NCBI GenBank assembly: GCA_019649035.1
Contig: BMAT01005900.1
Location: 26,526 to 58,060, forward strand
DNA: 31,535 nucleotides
Direction: 5' to 3'
From: Elysia marginata
Taxonomy: Eukaryota > Mollusca > Gastropoda > Plakobranchidae
The position numbers were made by a program, and so were the translations under genes. This document shows, piece after piece, positions 1-8,941 of the stretch. The notes below the pieces were generated by a model, which was given only the letters and a program-made list of their open reading frames with translations, made no database searches and had not been told where the DNA came from. Position 1 is the stretch's first letter, and the number at the start of each line of letters is the position of its first letter.

Positions 1-239
1 ATATGCATCAGAACCGCGTTATAAGGAGAAAGACACACGGGCATCACGATGACCAAGGAGGACCAAATGGAATGGTGGCTTCTGACTACTAGTAATAATG
101 ATTCTTTTCTGTTTTCAGTCTATATTGTAGGATGCAAAATGTAACACTGAAATATGCAAGACTTTCTTGTCCTAAACACTAATTTAGGTAGTATTTCGAT
201 AGGAGGGCAGAAATTAATATCTTTGTCATTAAACACAGT

Positions 240-1775
240 CCAAAAATTATATGTTGACCTGAAATTATGCCTAAAAATAATGCTAATATTGATCCTAAGA
301 TAGAACTTTGTATACCAGATCATTCCCTTTTTTTTTTCAATAACTGTCCTCATAGAGGTGTCCATATTTATGCCCACGATAGTTTGGATGCCCAACCTTT
401 TTACTTTCGCATATATTGTCAATGAAAGTGTTTGGTGCAGTTTTAAAACCAATGAACCTTAAGTATTAATAGGCAATGTGTATAGAAGACATCACTTAGA
501 TAAACGAAAATGTGTTTATGCGTCAAGAGAAAAATTATAAAGCATTCAACAAAACAAGTTTGGCTGTGTACTTATTAGGCTACTGGCGATTTTAATTTCT
601 CACTAAATAAATGGGAGATTCCATGTTGCTGTGGAGACTCTCGTCAGAGACTAATTTTGTATACGGCTGGTTAATTTGCCAACTCCCCATAGGATAAGGC
701 AAAATAGCAGGTTACATGTATTTGATTTGGATTTGTGTAGCGGTGATGATTGGATTAGTGGTTTAGATCATGTGGCTCCTTTGAGCAAATGTGATCATAA
801 TCTCCTTCGTATTTCTTTTAAAATAAATAAAAGAGAATCTTAATCTATGAATATGCATTTCGATTATTTCAATGGCGATTATGATAAATGCAGGGGCTCA
901 GAATGATTGATTGAAGGGTATTTTTACAAGCCCAATTCCACTTCAAAGGTGCTCTCAGGGCTTGGGTCCATATGACAATTTACGGGCTGCCACCCAGAGA
1001 CTAGCGGGGATACCATGACTTAGCCTCAGCCGGTCACATTATAATGACACCGACCCAACCACTAGGAGCCCGGACTGTGCTCGGCTGTGTTTCGAACCCG
1101 CGACCTGTTGGCCACGGAAATGTAGGGGCGAGTTATCATCGATGGGTTGAAGTCACAACACACATTTCAGTGTCAACGACGCATGGCTGTTCTTTAAAAC
1201 AAAAGTAAAGGAAATAGAAGATTTAAATATTTCGCTAAGGACTAAGGAGGAGAAAGAAAACTAATCATTATTTATGGATGACCAGAGCTGTCAAAGCCTG
1301 TATTAATAAGAAAAACAAAATATTTAAAGGCTATCTGAAATGTAAAAAAAAGTTACTGATTTTAAGAAATACACTGCTAGTGCTATGAGGAACAAGCTAA
1401 AACGTCTGTCAGATAATCAGTTAAACCATGTGAATCAAATCTTGCCTAGGGGTGTAAGACGAATGTTAAAGGGTTCTTGAAATATATCAATCAAAATCAA
1501 GGATGTGAGTTGGCGTAGTTATTTTATTAAAAGATAATAACAATAAAACAGTTTCTGATGCAGAGAAGGCAGGCTTTCTAAATAACTTTTTTTGCAGGTG
1601 TAGGCCTATGTATTCATGAGCGGTTGTTGAGTACCGGTATTCCTAATTATGAAGACTGTAGTGATGGCCAATATTTGAATGATATTGTGATTACTAAGGA
1701 AAATATACTGCAAAGGTTTAAAATTTTGGATACCACGAAGTCTATGGCACCTGATCCTAGATTTATGCAATAGTC
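240..1775 (+). pseudogene. LINE endonuclease and linker remnant (contains SINE 898-1117)
   Basis: Frames read NANIDPKIELCIPDHSLF and HRGVHIYAHDSLDAQPF near 280-400, ESVWCSFKTNE then LIGNVY near 425-485, the endonuclease motif GDFNFSLNKWEI at about 584-620, and the end of the nuclease, LDHVAPLSKCDHNLLRISF, near 760-820. The SDH-type catalytic motif is seen as CDH. After the SINE the linker continues as NDAWLFFKTKVKEIEDLN near 1180-1230, then ACINKKNKIFKGYLK and KRLSDNQ. The polymerase start, TTKSMAPD, lies at about 1735-1756. This is the nicking and DNA-binding half of a LINE ORF2. It carries several stops and frame changes and cannot be functional. Confidence 0.75.
898..1117 (-). mobile_element. 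tRNA-type SINE with LINE-like 3' tail, 12-bp TSD
   Basis: A 220-bp insert flanked by a 12-bp direct repeat, aaatgcaggggc (886-897) and aaatgtaggggc (1118-1129), with one mismatch. On the minus strand it begins with a tRNA-like box B (gcgggttcgaaac, about 1089-1101), has a GC-richer body and ends in a tail of ATCA repeats (about 903-914). Removing it together with one copy of the TSD restores the surrounding LINE reading (DYDKCRGELSS). No box A is visible, so the copy is 5' truncated or the head is diverged. Its last 60 bases resemble the 3' end of the LINE at 17178-17240, including a 36-nt hairpin. Confidence 0.8.
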
Positions 1776-1843
1776 CGACCGTTATATATATGTTATCTAT
1801 TCATATTATATACTGAGCGCCAAAAGAAAGTTTTAAAGGTGTT

Positions 1844-2595
1844 GAGCAAGTCTTTCACGCGCTTTTTAGAGTATGTAGATGTACGGGGAAAGTCTCTCAA
1901 AGACCATTGAGAGGAATTATGTGGAGATAGTCTTTTCACGCTGTTTAGAGAAGAAGACTGCTGAGAAATCCTTTTAGGCGCTCTCCAGAGGATGCAGATA
2001 TACGGGGACAGTCTATCAGATGCTATTGATAGGACGAATTATGTTTGGAGATAGTCTTTCAATCACTGTTTACAGAAGAAAAATGTGTTGAGAAAGTCTT
2101 CCAAGCGCTCTCTAGAGGATGTAGATGTACAGGAAAAGTCTCTACGAGTCACATGCTATTGGGAGGACGAATCGTGTCTGGATATTGAGTTTCATTTTCA
2201 AGTTCTGTTTACAGAAGAAAATGTGTTGAGGAAGTCTTTCATGGGCTGTCTAGAAAAATTCATGTACGTGAAAAGTCTCTCGGACGCTATTGAGAGGAAG
2301 AATTATCATTCGAGATACCCCTTTAGGCGCTGTTTATGGTAGGAAAGTATTTTGAGAAAGTCTTTCCGGGGCTGTCTAGAGGATGTAGATGTATGGGGAA
2401 GTCTCTTATTCTTAGAGGTTGTTGAGAGGAAAAATTATAATAAGAGATAATCTTTTAGGCGCTGTTTAATTACTAATTAGAGTATGAAAATGTGCTGAGA
2501 AATTTTTTTCAGGGGTTTTTCAAGGATGTCTATGTATGGGGAAAGTCTGCCTAAGGCTATTGAGAGGAAAGATCATCAGATTTGTGGCTCTCTTT
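1844..2595. repeat. Tandem array of about six diverged units of 119-143 bp
   Basis: Units begin with gagaaagtcttt-like sequence at about 1844, 1963, 2090, 2228, 2354 and 2497. Each carries, in order, a (g)aggatgtagatgta block, a ggggaaagtctct block, a ctattgagaggaa block, an ggagatagtctttt block and a gctgtttagagaagaa block. Copies differ by many substitutions and small indels, so the array is old. It interrupts the RT start of the LINE between the motif KSMAPD (about 1756) and the RT motif IIPDD (about 2720). The 85-codon open frame at 2085-2342 lies wholly inside the array and I regard it as chance. Confidence 0.8.
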
Positions 2596-2664
2596 TTTAA
2601 TCCAGGTTTTACACATTTTTGGTAGGTTTTACTTCTGCACATAGGCCTGAACGTTATCTCCGTT

Positions 2665-2815
2665 CATCAAACGGGTAAACAACTAGTCTGCAATAAGTCC
2701 GTATAAGATAGAATAATTCCAGATGATTCGAGGTTGGCAAATGTAAATCCAGTTTCAAAAAAAAAGGAAAGAGGACTGATGCAGGCATCTATAGGCCTAT
2801 CAGCTTGACATAAGG
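2665..2815 (+). pseudogene. LINE reverse transcriptase fragment (fingers region)
   Basis: The plus strand reads IIPDDSRLANVNPVSKKK then RTDAGIYRPISLT, the canonical start of a LINE reverse transcriptase between the linker and motif A. It belongs to the same interrupted LINE as the segments at 240-1775 and 3249-4270. It stops abruptly after the RPISLT motif, where the antisense patch begins. About 80 residues of RT expected between this segment and the next one are missing. Confidence 0.75.
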
Positions 2816-3248
2816 TTTTGTCTGGTCTGTTCCATATGTTAGATAGTTTATTGAGGGCTACGTTTGATAAGTGTTTTCTGTGATCTATATCTTCTTTGCT
2901 GCCGAGGAGTGACTCTACTTTCTTGGTTAGTTTCCAATCCTCCTTATCCTTTCTCAGCTCTGTGTGTTCTGTTTTGTCGACGTTTACTTTTAGTCTGAAG
3001 TTTTTGAATGATGTTTCGATGTCATTAATGTTTGGTGGGTCTGTTCCTACAAAATCTATGTCGTCGGCGTATATGATTTCATTTGTGAGGACTTGTTGGG
3101 GGGTCTCATTGCTCCTTGCGTTTCTAAGGGCATTTTCTAAATAAACTATAAACAATACAGGGCTAAGGCTGTCCCCTTGTGGCGTGCCTACGTTGGTAGT
3201 GAATAGCTGCGTGGTGTTTGTTCCATTGATTTTTACGTCTAACGTCAT
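2816..3248 (-). pseudogene. Antisense reverse transcriptase palm fragment from a second LINE
   Basis: The open frame 2667-3248 reads, from residue 1, a palm segment with VGTPQGDSLSPVLF (RT motif B region) and IIYADDIDFVG (motif C, the catalytic YADD). It continues with VNVDKTEHTEL, LLGSKEDIDHRKHLS and ALNKLSNIWNRPDKT. After that the frame runs into antisense of the host LINE, so the true insert ends near 2816. It is a 433-bp piece with no start, no N-terminal RT motifs and no nuclease. YADDIDF differs from the host LINE motif FADDTKI, so it comes from another LINE family. It sits where about 240 bp of the host LINE is missing, so it replaced rather than simply interrupted it. Confidence 0.75.
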
Positions 3249-4270
3249 CGCAGAATGCTACATAAGATTAAAGGTTATGGAATTACAGGCCATATCTTTG
3301 ACTGGGTGCAGAATTTTCTACAGGATAGATGACAAAGAATGGTTTTGAGTGGCAAAGTGTCTTCCTTCAGGAAAGTTAAGAGTGGTGTTCCCCGGGGAAG
3401 TGTTTTAAATATTTTAGTGCTCATTTTGTTCAATAATGGTTTACCTAATGCTGTAAGCTTTAGGTGTAAACTTTTTGCTGATGACACTAAAATTCACGGT
3501 CCATTAATTGATTCTCATTATTATCTTCTTATACAAATGGATATCGCGGCTTTTTAATTGGTCTGAAGCTTGGCAACTACACTTTATTATCTCAAAATAT
3601 AAATTACTACGTACGTATTGGTAATAACAATCCTTCTAACTTGTTTTACGTGGACCAATTGGAAACATGGTCTTTGGAGGTGACAGACCATGAGAAGGAT
3701 TAGGGTGTTACAACTTACATTTGCTTTACACATTGATGGTCATATGAATAAAGCAAACAGATTGAAGGGTCTCTAGAAGTTTTGTCTGTTTCGAGAGATT
3801 TATTATCCGTCAGGAGAAGATCTGTATGTTTTGAAAATGTTTAAATTAAAGGAGAGCAACTAAACTTATTACAGGAATTTCGGAAATTTCGTATACGCAT
3901 ACTTTGAAAAATCTGCAGTTGCCCTAGTATAGGCGAATGCGAGGCGATCTAATTTAGTTGTATGTGTAATATTTTTCACCAATATTATGACTTGAAGGCA
4001 TCAGATTTTTTGTACCTACTCTAACATCACATTTACAAGAGGAGGTGCTTTGAAATTTTTTAATATGAGTATGTCCAAAACATACAGGCACCACTGTTTT
4101 ATACAGAGAACATTAGACATTTGCAATTCCTTACAATATTAGACTAGAAATGCATCATCTTTAAATATGTTCAAAAATTATGCTGATTCCTTTGGCGTCT
4201 CTTAAATATGTTTTGATCAATTCGAGTTTTGTATGATTTTTTTCGATATGTGTCTTATTTGGCCTTTGTA
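3249..4270 (+). pseudogene. LINE reverse transcriptase palm and C-terminal remnant
   Basis: The plus strand reads HRRMLHKIKGYGITGHIFDW, then KVSSFRKVKSGVPRGSVL (motif B), LPNAVSFRCKLFADDTKIHG (motif C, FADD), and in shifted frames a thumb region and the C-terminal motif RATKLITGISEISYTHTLKN near 3855-3915. SKTYRHHCFIQRTLDICNSL lies near 4075-4135. Several stops and frameshifts interrupt it. This is the second half of the LINE that begins near 110. The order and spacing match a CR1/Jockey-type ORF2 C-terminus; a 3' UTR of about 250 bp follows. Confidence 0.8.
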
Positions 4271-4541
4271 ATACATGTACATTTGTAATAATTATGATCT
4301 TATTTCTACCCTATCTAAACAAACAGTTTTTAGTAAAAAACTGATGCTAGTTCAAAGTCTGCAGGAGCTGTGCTTTTGCAAGAAAAAAATAACATGCTAT
4401 GACCAATTGTGTATACATATATTCTTATTAACTCTTGTATAGAGAAAGGAGTTATCCAATCTGTGAAAAAGAGACACTTACTGTAGTGTTTGCTTTCCAG
4501 GTATTTGTTAAATGTAATTTGATTAATAAACTTAAACTGAA

Positions 4542-5441
4542 ATGCGATGCAAAATGTCTTACAGTTTTAAAGAAGAGCAAGATTGCGAGAATACTTAGAT
4601 GGAGTTAGGCTATATAATGTTCCAGTTTTGATATTGAGTGCATTTCGGGTTCACAAACATAAGAATAAAGATACATTATCTCGATTCTGAATTCAATGTG
4701 CAAGAACAGGAGTGAATGAGAAAGTACTTAAACTGACTATGAAGAATTCAATACAAAGCAAAAAGAATTTGACAAGAATATATTGATTTCATATATTTTC
4801 TAAGATTGAAAGGAAGGTGTCATACTAGAGAGGAATAAGAAAAGGTACGGACAAGATGGACATTTAATATATGAAATTAAAGGAAAATCAAGTGCAGAGA
4901 GAGATAGATCGAAAGAGCGGAGGAAGAAATCGCACTTACAGTCAATGAAAAAAAAAAAGAAAAGGTATAGGGCAGTAATCCCAAAACATAACATGTAACT
5001 CTTTTTCTACATGTCCTGACATTACTAAACAAAGCTACAGTCTAAGTACAACTTTAACAGTTATATCAGTAAGTAATGACAATGTAAGATACAAAGCATT
5101 ACACTAATTAACATAATTTATTTCAAAAACCCAATAACTTATATGACATATACAGCATATTCTAAATAATAGTAATACAATTAACCTTATTAAATAACAT
5201 TTTTAATTATTAAAAATAACTGTCATCCTCCCACATGTAAATACAACCCTGTAAGACTACTATAGAAAATAGGCCATTTGTAGTATTAGAATAGAGTACG
5301 GACGTACCAATAAATCGCAAAACGAATAGGTCTACTTAGAATAGGAGATATATTTTCTTGTGGGTGTCAGTTATATAAACTGTGTGTACTGATTTACCAC
5401 TACAAATTATTAAAATTGATCAATGTACATAAATTATAATA
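4542..5441. other. AT-rich interval without recognisable gene
   Basis: I see no coding motif, tRNA-like box or inverted repeat here. A short open frame on the minus strand (4800-4994) is dominated by low-complexity Phe/Leu/Ser codons from a purine-rich tract at 4840-4970 and I regard it as chance. Confidence 0.5.
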
Positions 5442-5484
5442 CAAACCAGATCCGGTAACATTTAGGCCAAGACAATCCTTCATT

Positions 5485-6105
5485 AAACCAGTCGATCACA
5501 CTAATGCCCTTTTTTCTCTCCAAGCGCCATACATACCTTAAATCAGTTGATCACACTCATGCCCTTTTTTCTCTCCAAGCGCCAGACAAACCTTAAATCA
5601 GTTGATCACACTCATGTCCCTTTCTCTCCAAGCTCTAGACAAACCTTAATTAAATCAGTCAATCACACTCATGTCCCTTTCTCTCCAAGCGCCAGACAAA
5701 CCTTAATTAAATCAGTCGTCACACTCATGTCCCTTTCTCTCCAAGTGCTAGACAAATCTTAATTAAACCAGTTGATCATACTCACATCTCTTTCTCTCCA
5801 AGCGCCAGACTAACCTTAATTAAACCAATTGATCACACTCATATCCCTTTCTCTCAAAGCGCCAGACAAAAAAAATATTGATTAAATCAGTTGATCACAC
5901 TCAAGTCCCTTTCTCTCAAAGCGGCAGATAAAAAAAATCTTGATCAAACCAGTTGATCACACTCATGTCCTTTCTCTCAAAGCGCCAGACAAAAAAAAAT
6001 CTTGATTAAATCAGTTGATCACACTCATGCTCCTTTCTCTCCAAACTCCAAACAAACCTTAATTAAACCAGTAGATCACACTCACGTCTCTTTCTCTACA
6101 TAAAT
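5485..6105. repeat. 57-bp tandem repeat array 1 (about 11 units)
   Basis: Each unit carries aaaccagttgatcacactca, then tgtccctttctctccaagcg, then ccagacaaaccttaatt. Most units are 55-57 bp; three consecutive ones (about 5820-6010) are lengthened to about 62 bp by an A-rich stretch (gacaaaaaaaat) in place of gacaaacc. The last unit is truncated near 6105. The left flank (5442-5484) contains ggtaacatttaggcc, also present before array 2. The open frame 5547-5762 exists only because 57 is a multiple of three; units elsewhere contain stops and indels. Confidence 0.9.
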
Positions 6106-6314
6106 TAAAAACACAGGCTAATTATTTTGCGAGAGTTTAAATTGACACTTGAGAAATCATGATGGAAGTATCAGCTTAGTCATGGAATCTGGAAAATTTC
6201 CTAGAAAAATTCCTTTAAAAATTTTCATAATCAAAGGTATACAACTCGTTTATATACTTTGGATTAATGAGTAATAAGGATATTTCCCTTTGACTTTGCA
6301 TTAATGCCCCTTAT
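6106..6314. other. Non-repetitive spacer between the two 57-bp arrays
   Basis: About 210 bp of AT-rich sequence with no unit of the repeat and no coding signal. It could be an insertion into one original array, or part of a larger repeat unit that includes the shared left flank. Confidence 0.5.
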
Positions 6315-6358
6315 CCAAACAAGATCAGGTAACATTTAGGGCAAAATAAACCTTAATT

Positions 6359-6630
6359 AAACCAGTCAATCACACTCATGCCCTTTTCTCTCCAAGCGCT
6401 CGACAAACCTTAATTAAACCAGTTGATCACACTCACGTCTCTTTCTCTCCAAGTGCTAGACAAACCTTAATTAAAGCAGTTGATCACACTCACGTCTCTT
6501 TCTCTCCAAGCGCTAGACAAACCTTAATTAAATCAGTTGATCACACTCATGTCCCTTTCTCTCCAACGCTAGACAAACCTTAATTAAACCTGTTGATCAC
6601 ACTCACGTCACTTTCTCTGCAAGTGCCACA
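6359..6630. repeat. 57-bp tandem repeat array 2 (about 5 units)
   Basis: Same unit as array 1, with five copies ending near aagtgccac at about 6630. It is preceded at 6315-6358 by a diverged copy of the array 1 left flank (aggtaacatttagggc). The flank plus array therefore occurs twice in the same orientation about 870 bp apart, suggesting a segmental duplication or a higher-order repeat. Confidence 0.9.
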
Positions 6631-6936
6631 TTCTAGATCTAGATTATATTTATAGATCCCTAATCACATTCCACAATCCATTTATTATTAAGAAGAATTT
6701 ATACTTAAAATTGCCTGTGAGATATTATTTTGGTGTTGTTTAACATATATCTTTTTTTCTTGAAAAAAAAAACAAAGCATGTGTACACCAAGATAACCAG
6801 TGTCTGCTAATGTTTTGAATAAGAGTGGAAGAGCCTTGGCAACCCCTACATTCTGCATCCGGTATCGACTTGGGCTAAGCTGTACCGGGTACGGTACGCG
6901 TTTTTCGCTCGCCGCGAGCGGTCTAGCTATTTCTGT

Positions 6937-7223
6937 GCTTCAGTCCTAGAGGGCCTGGCATGTGTTTTGCGCAGCGCGTATGTGTACAATCTGGGTCTAG
7001 GCTCTGTTGGTAGGCCTATTCCGTAGAGACTTTTTAACTGCAGCCAGGCTTCAGTTTCACTGCAGTTCAACTGGAGTTGATCGTTATACTGAAGATCTAA
7101 TAGCATTTTTTAAACTGTAGCCAGACTGCATGCATGTAAATAGGACTACCAACAGAGCCTAGACGCAGATTGCTACACACACGCGCTACACAAAACACAC
7201 GCCAGCCCGTCTAGGACTGAAGC
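6937..7223. repeat. Long imperfect palindrome (85-bp arms, 118-bp spacer)
   Basis: The left arm 6937-7020 begins gcttcagtcctaga and ends ggctctgttggtaggcctatt. The right arm 7139-7223 begins aataggactaccaacagagc and ends ctaggactgaagc. The arms are reverse complements with roughly ten mismatches. The spacer holds two diverged direct copies of ttttaactgcagccaggct-like sequence (about 7029 and 7110). The structure is typical of a foldback element or MITE, but I cannot identify a target-site duplication or a family. The interval just upstream (6860-6925) is unusually CpG-rich for this window. Confidence 0.75.
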
Positions 7224-7448
7224 AGAGACGCAACGTTCGTTAAAAATATTTGGCTGGCCAATATTTCTCAGCCTGAGACTAGAGTCACTAGACTGCAGTT
7301 ATTATGGACGGAGGACGCAATACTGACGATCGTTTTGTGATCACCGGTTTATTGCATACTCGCTTCAGTAAACTGCAGTCTAAATCCTGTCCGGAATAAC
7401 TGTACGTGGAATAGGCCTGTAATGTCTGTTTGGTTAGCTTAGATTAAA
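7224..7448. other. Unassigned interval between two foldback elements
   Basis: No gene or tRNA-like element seen. It has several ctgcagt words (for example 7290-7300 and 7371-7378) resembling those in the preceding palindrome spacer, so part of it may belong to the same element. Confidence 0.35.
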
Positions 7449-8062
7449 TGTCTTGCAACCAGTCCAAATGAGTTTTAAGTCGAAATTCGAAAGCTCAGTA
7501 GTAAGATATTGGCATCACAGGAAAGCTTATTTTCTCTACTTTTAAATACAGTGGAATCCTGATAAAGTCAACACATTGGGAAAAAATGTGTTGACTTTTA
7601 GCAAGAGTTAACTTTAACCATTACAAAGATATAAAGAAATACAGAATGGGACTGCGAAACAGTGTTGACTTTAAGCAAGAGTTTCCCTTAAAGGTGTTGA
7701 CTTAAAGTGGATTCGACTGCACAACAAACATAAAAGCTTTATCATGCTTCCTTATGAAGTTATAGCCATTTGAAGTCAGCAATTTTGTGAAATTTCAGAA
7801 AGGGAGAAAATAGCATTTTAAGTTCAGAAAACTATAAGTATAAAGATGTTGAAGCCTTAGCAACCATACCAACTAAATTAAACACATTGAACATAGCATT
7901 TCAACACAAATTAGTTGTGAAAACTGTTTAGAAATGATTTTAGTGTCAATATATAACATTAAAAAATTGAATTCTGAACACCTGCGAAACTTAAAAAATA
8001 AAAGCCTATATCTCAAAACTAAGTCATTCCACTTACAACTCATTTGGACAGAACGCAAGACA
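7449..8062. mobile_element. Foldback/MITE element with TGTCTTGC ends, carrying a nested MITE
   Basis: The left end reads tgtcttgcaaccagtccaaa and continues as gagttttaagtcgaa. The right end, reverse complemented, reads tgtcttgcgttctgtccaaa and continues as gagttgtaagtggaa. The terminal inverted repeats are about 50 bp. A second copy lies inverted at 29277-29710. Subtracting the nested element (7549-7719) and one TA leaves about 441 bp, against 434 bp in the other copy, so both are near full length. No transposase is encoded; the 73-codon frame at 7873-8094 is chance. I could not settle on a target-site duplication. Confidence 0.8.
7549..7719. mobile_element. Pogo/Tigger-like MITE nested in another element
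   Basis: A 171-bp element with terminal inverted repeats: left cagtggaatcctgataaagt then caacac; right end reverse complemented cagtcgaatccactttaagt then caacac. The CAGTNGAATCC start resembles pogo/Tigger termini, which insert at TA. The left flank is TA and the right flank CA, consistent with a TA duplication mutated once. Inside are two direct copies of gtgttgacttttagcaagag-like sequence. The related element at 29277-29710 lacks this insertion, giving an empty-site comparison. Confidence 0.8.
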
Positions 8063-8150
8063 AATTGATAATATTGCCAAGTCGGCCACAACATCTATTT
8101 TCTATTGCATGTTACTCATTTTGAAAGCTCACATACACAGTGTTATCCTA

Positions 8151-8220
8151 CAATGTAGAACCACAGTTAATCTTCAGTTATCTTGATTGTTTTATGTGTG
8201 TGCCATGAGGACAATTATAG
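8151..8220. repeat. Dispersed repeat, copy 1
   Basis: The sequence caatgtagaaccacagttaa through gtgtgccatgaggacaatta recurs in the same orientation at 13051-13135, where a long T tract has expanded in the middle. I cannot define the element's ends or family. Confidence 0.6.
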
Positions 8221-8935
8221 GCTATTTGAATATTTAGCTTTGGCCGCCCCAGCAAAAATGTGTCTCCGCTTAAAATTTCGAACAACTAGCAGTCAGGAAG
8301 TGGGAACTCCCTTTTTTTCGCAGTTTTCCAAAATAAAATTGGGACGCTAGCTTGTGGCATCACATGGATGGTGGACTTTATTTTCAGTTTCTCTAAGTAT
8401 TGAGGCCATTAAAAATGCACTCACTAAGCATAGACAAAACTATTATTATTAGTGTTACTCAAAAACCTATACAGATAAGTGTCTTTGTATCATAGCTGCC
8501 CTTGACACTGAAAATGCAATATCTCCCATACCGTTTATAATTATACTGCAGATACTGCACTTTAATTGTCAGGGGCATAAAAGGTGCTAAAGCTAGGGGA
8601 GAAGAAACCTTACAGACTTGGAACACATTGAATTTCAAAGATTTCATCGATTCCCAAGGCATTCAAATTACACTATACAAAAATAATTTTAAAAATCTAC
8701 ACATCTATTGATTTGCGTCTTTTTGGAACGAAGAAGTTCCAGACTGATCCTATTTGTGCACAAAGAATGAGGTTTTGTATTTATAATTCAAAAATTTTCT
8801 CATCTACCACTACTTTCCCATAATCACAACCCAACCCTTGCATTACATGCACAAACACAATACAGGAGTAGTAGTAGCAGAAAAAAAATCGAAGTAAACA
8901 AAAAGCATTGAATCATGCACAACATTTTATTGAGA
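8221..8935. other. AT-rich interval without recognisable gene
   Basis: No coding motif or repeat recognised. Short open frames are low in coding character. It lies just beyond the possible 3' end of the minus-strand gene. Confidence 0.4.
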
Positions 8936-8941
8936 ATGCAA
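8936..8941 (-). promoter_or_regulatory. Candidate polyadenylation signal of the minus-strand gene
   Basis: The minus strand reads ctcAATAAAatgttgtgcatg followed by a T-rich stretch (ctttttgtttac), the usual arrangement of a polyadenylation signal and downstream element. If used, the gene's 3' UTR would be about 3 kb. AATAAA also occurs by chance at several places in this AT-rich region, so this is weak. Confidence 0.25.

Larger units (their letters stand above)
110..4541 (+). mobile_element. Degenerate CR1/Jockey-type LINE, interrupted three times
   Basis: Reading the plus strand in shifting frames gives, in order, an AP-type endonuclease, the linker to the polymerase, and a reverse transcriptase with its C-terminal extension, all full of stops and frameshifts. 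The 3' part ends in an AATAAA-containing tail near 4520-4541 (aataaacttaaactgaaa), a plausible LINE 3' end. Three insertions or replacements break it: a SINE (898-1117), a tandem repeat block (about 1776-2660) and an antisense reverse-transcriptase patch (2816-3248). About 2.8 kb of LINE sequence remains. The 5' end is uncertain because the first 100 bases show no clear similarity. The family assignment (CR1/Jockey superfamily) rests on motif order and the C-terminal motif style, not on a search. Confidence 0.8.

Noticed and set aside
120..452. 110-codon minus-strand open frame
   Set aside because: Antisense of the plus-strand LINE endonuclease, whose motifs are recognisable in the opposite direction.
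2085..2342. 85-codon plus-strand open frame
   Set aside because: Lies entirely inside the 130-bp tandem array; other units in the same frame contain stops.
5547..5762. Open frame encoding a 19-residue repeat
   Set aside because: Follows from the 57-bp unit being a multiple of three; indels and stops break it in neighbouring units.
5485..6630. CRISPR-like array
   Set aside because: Units are contiguous with no unique spacers, and the context is an animal genome.
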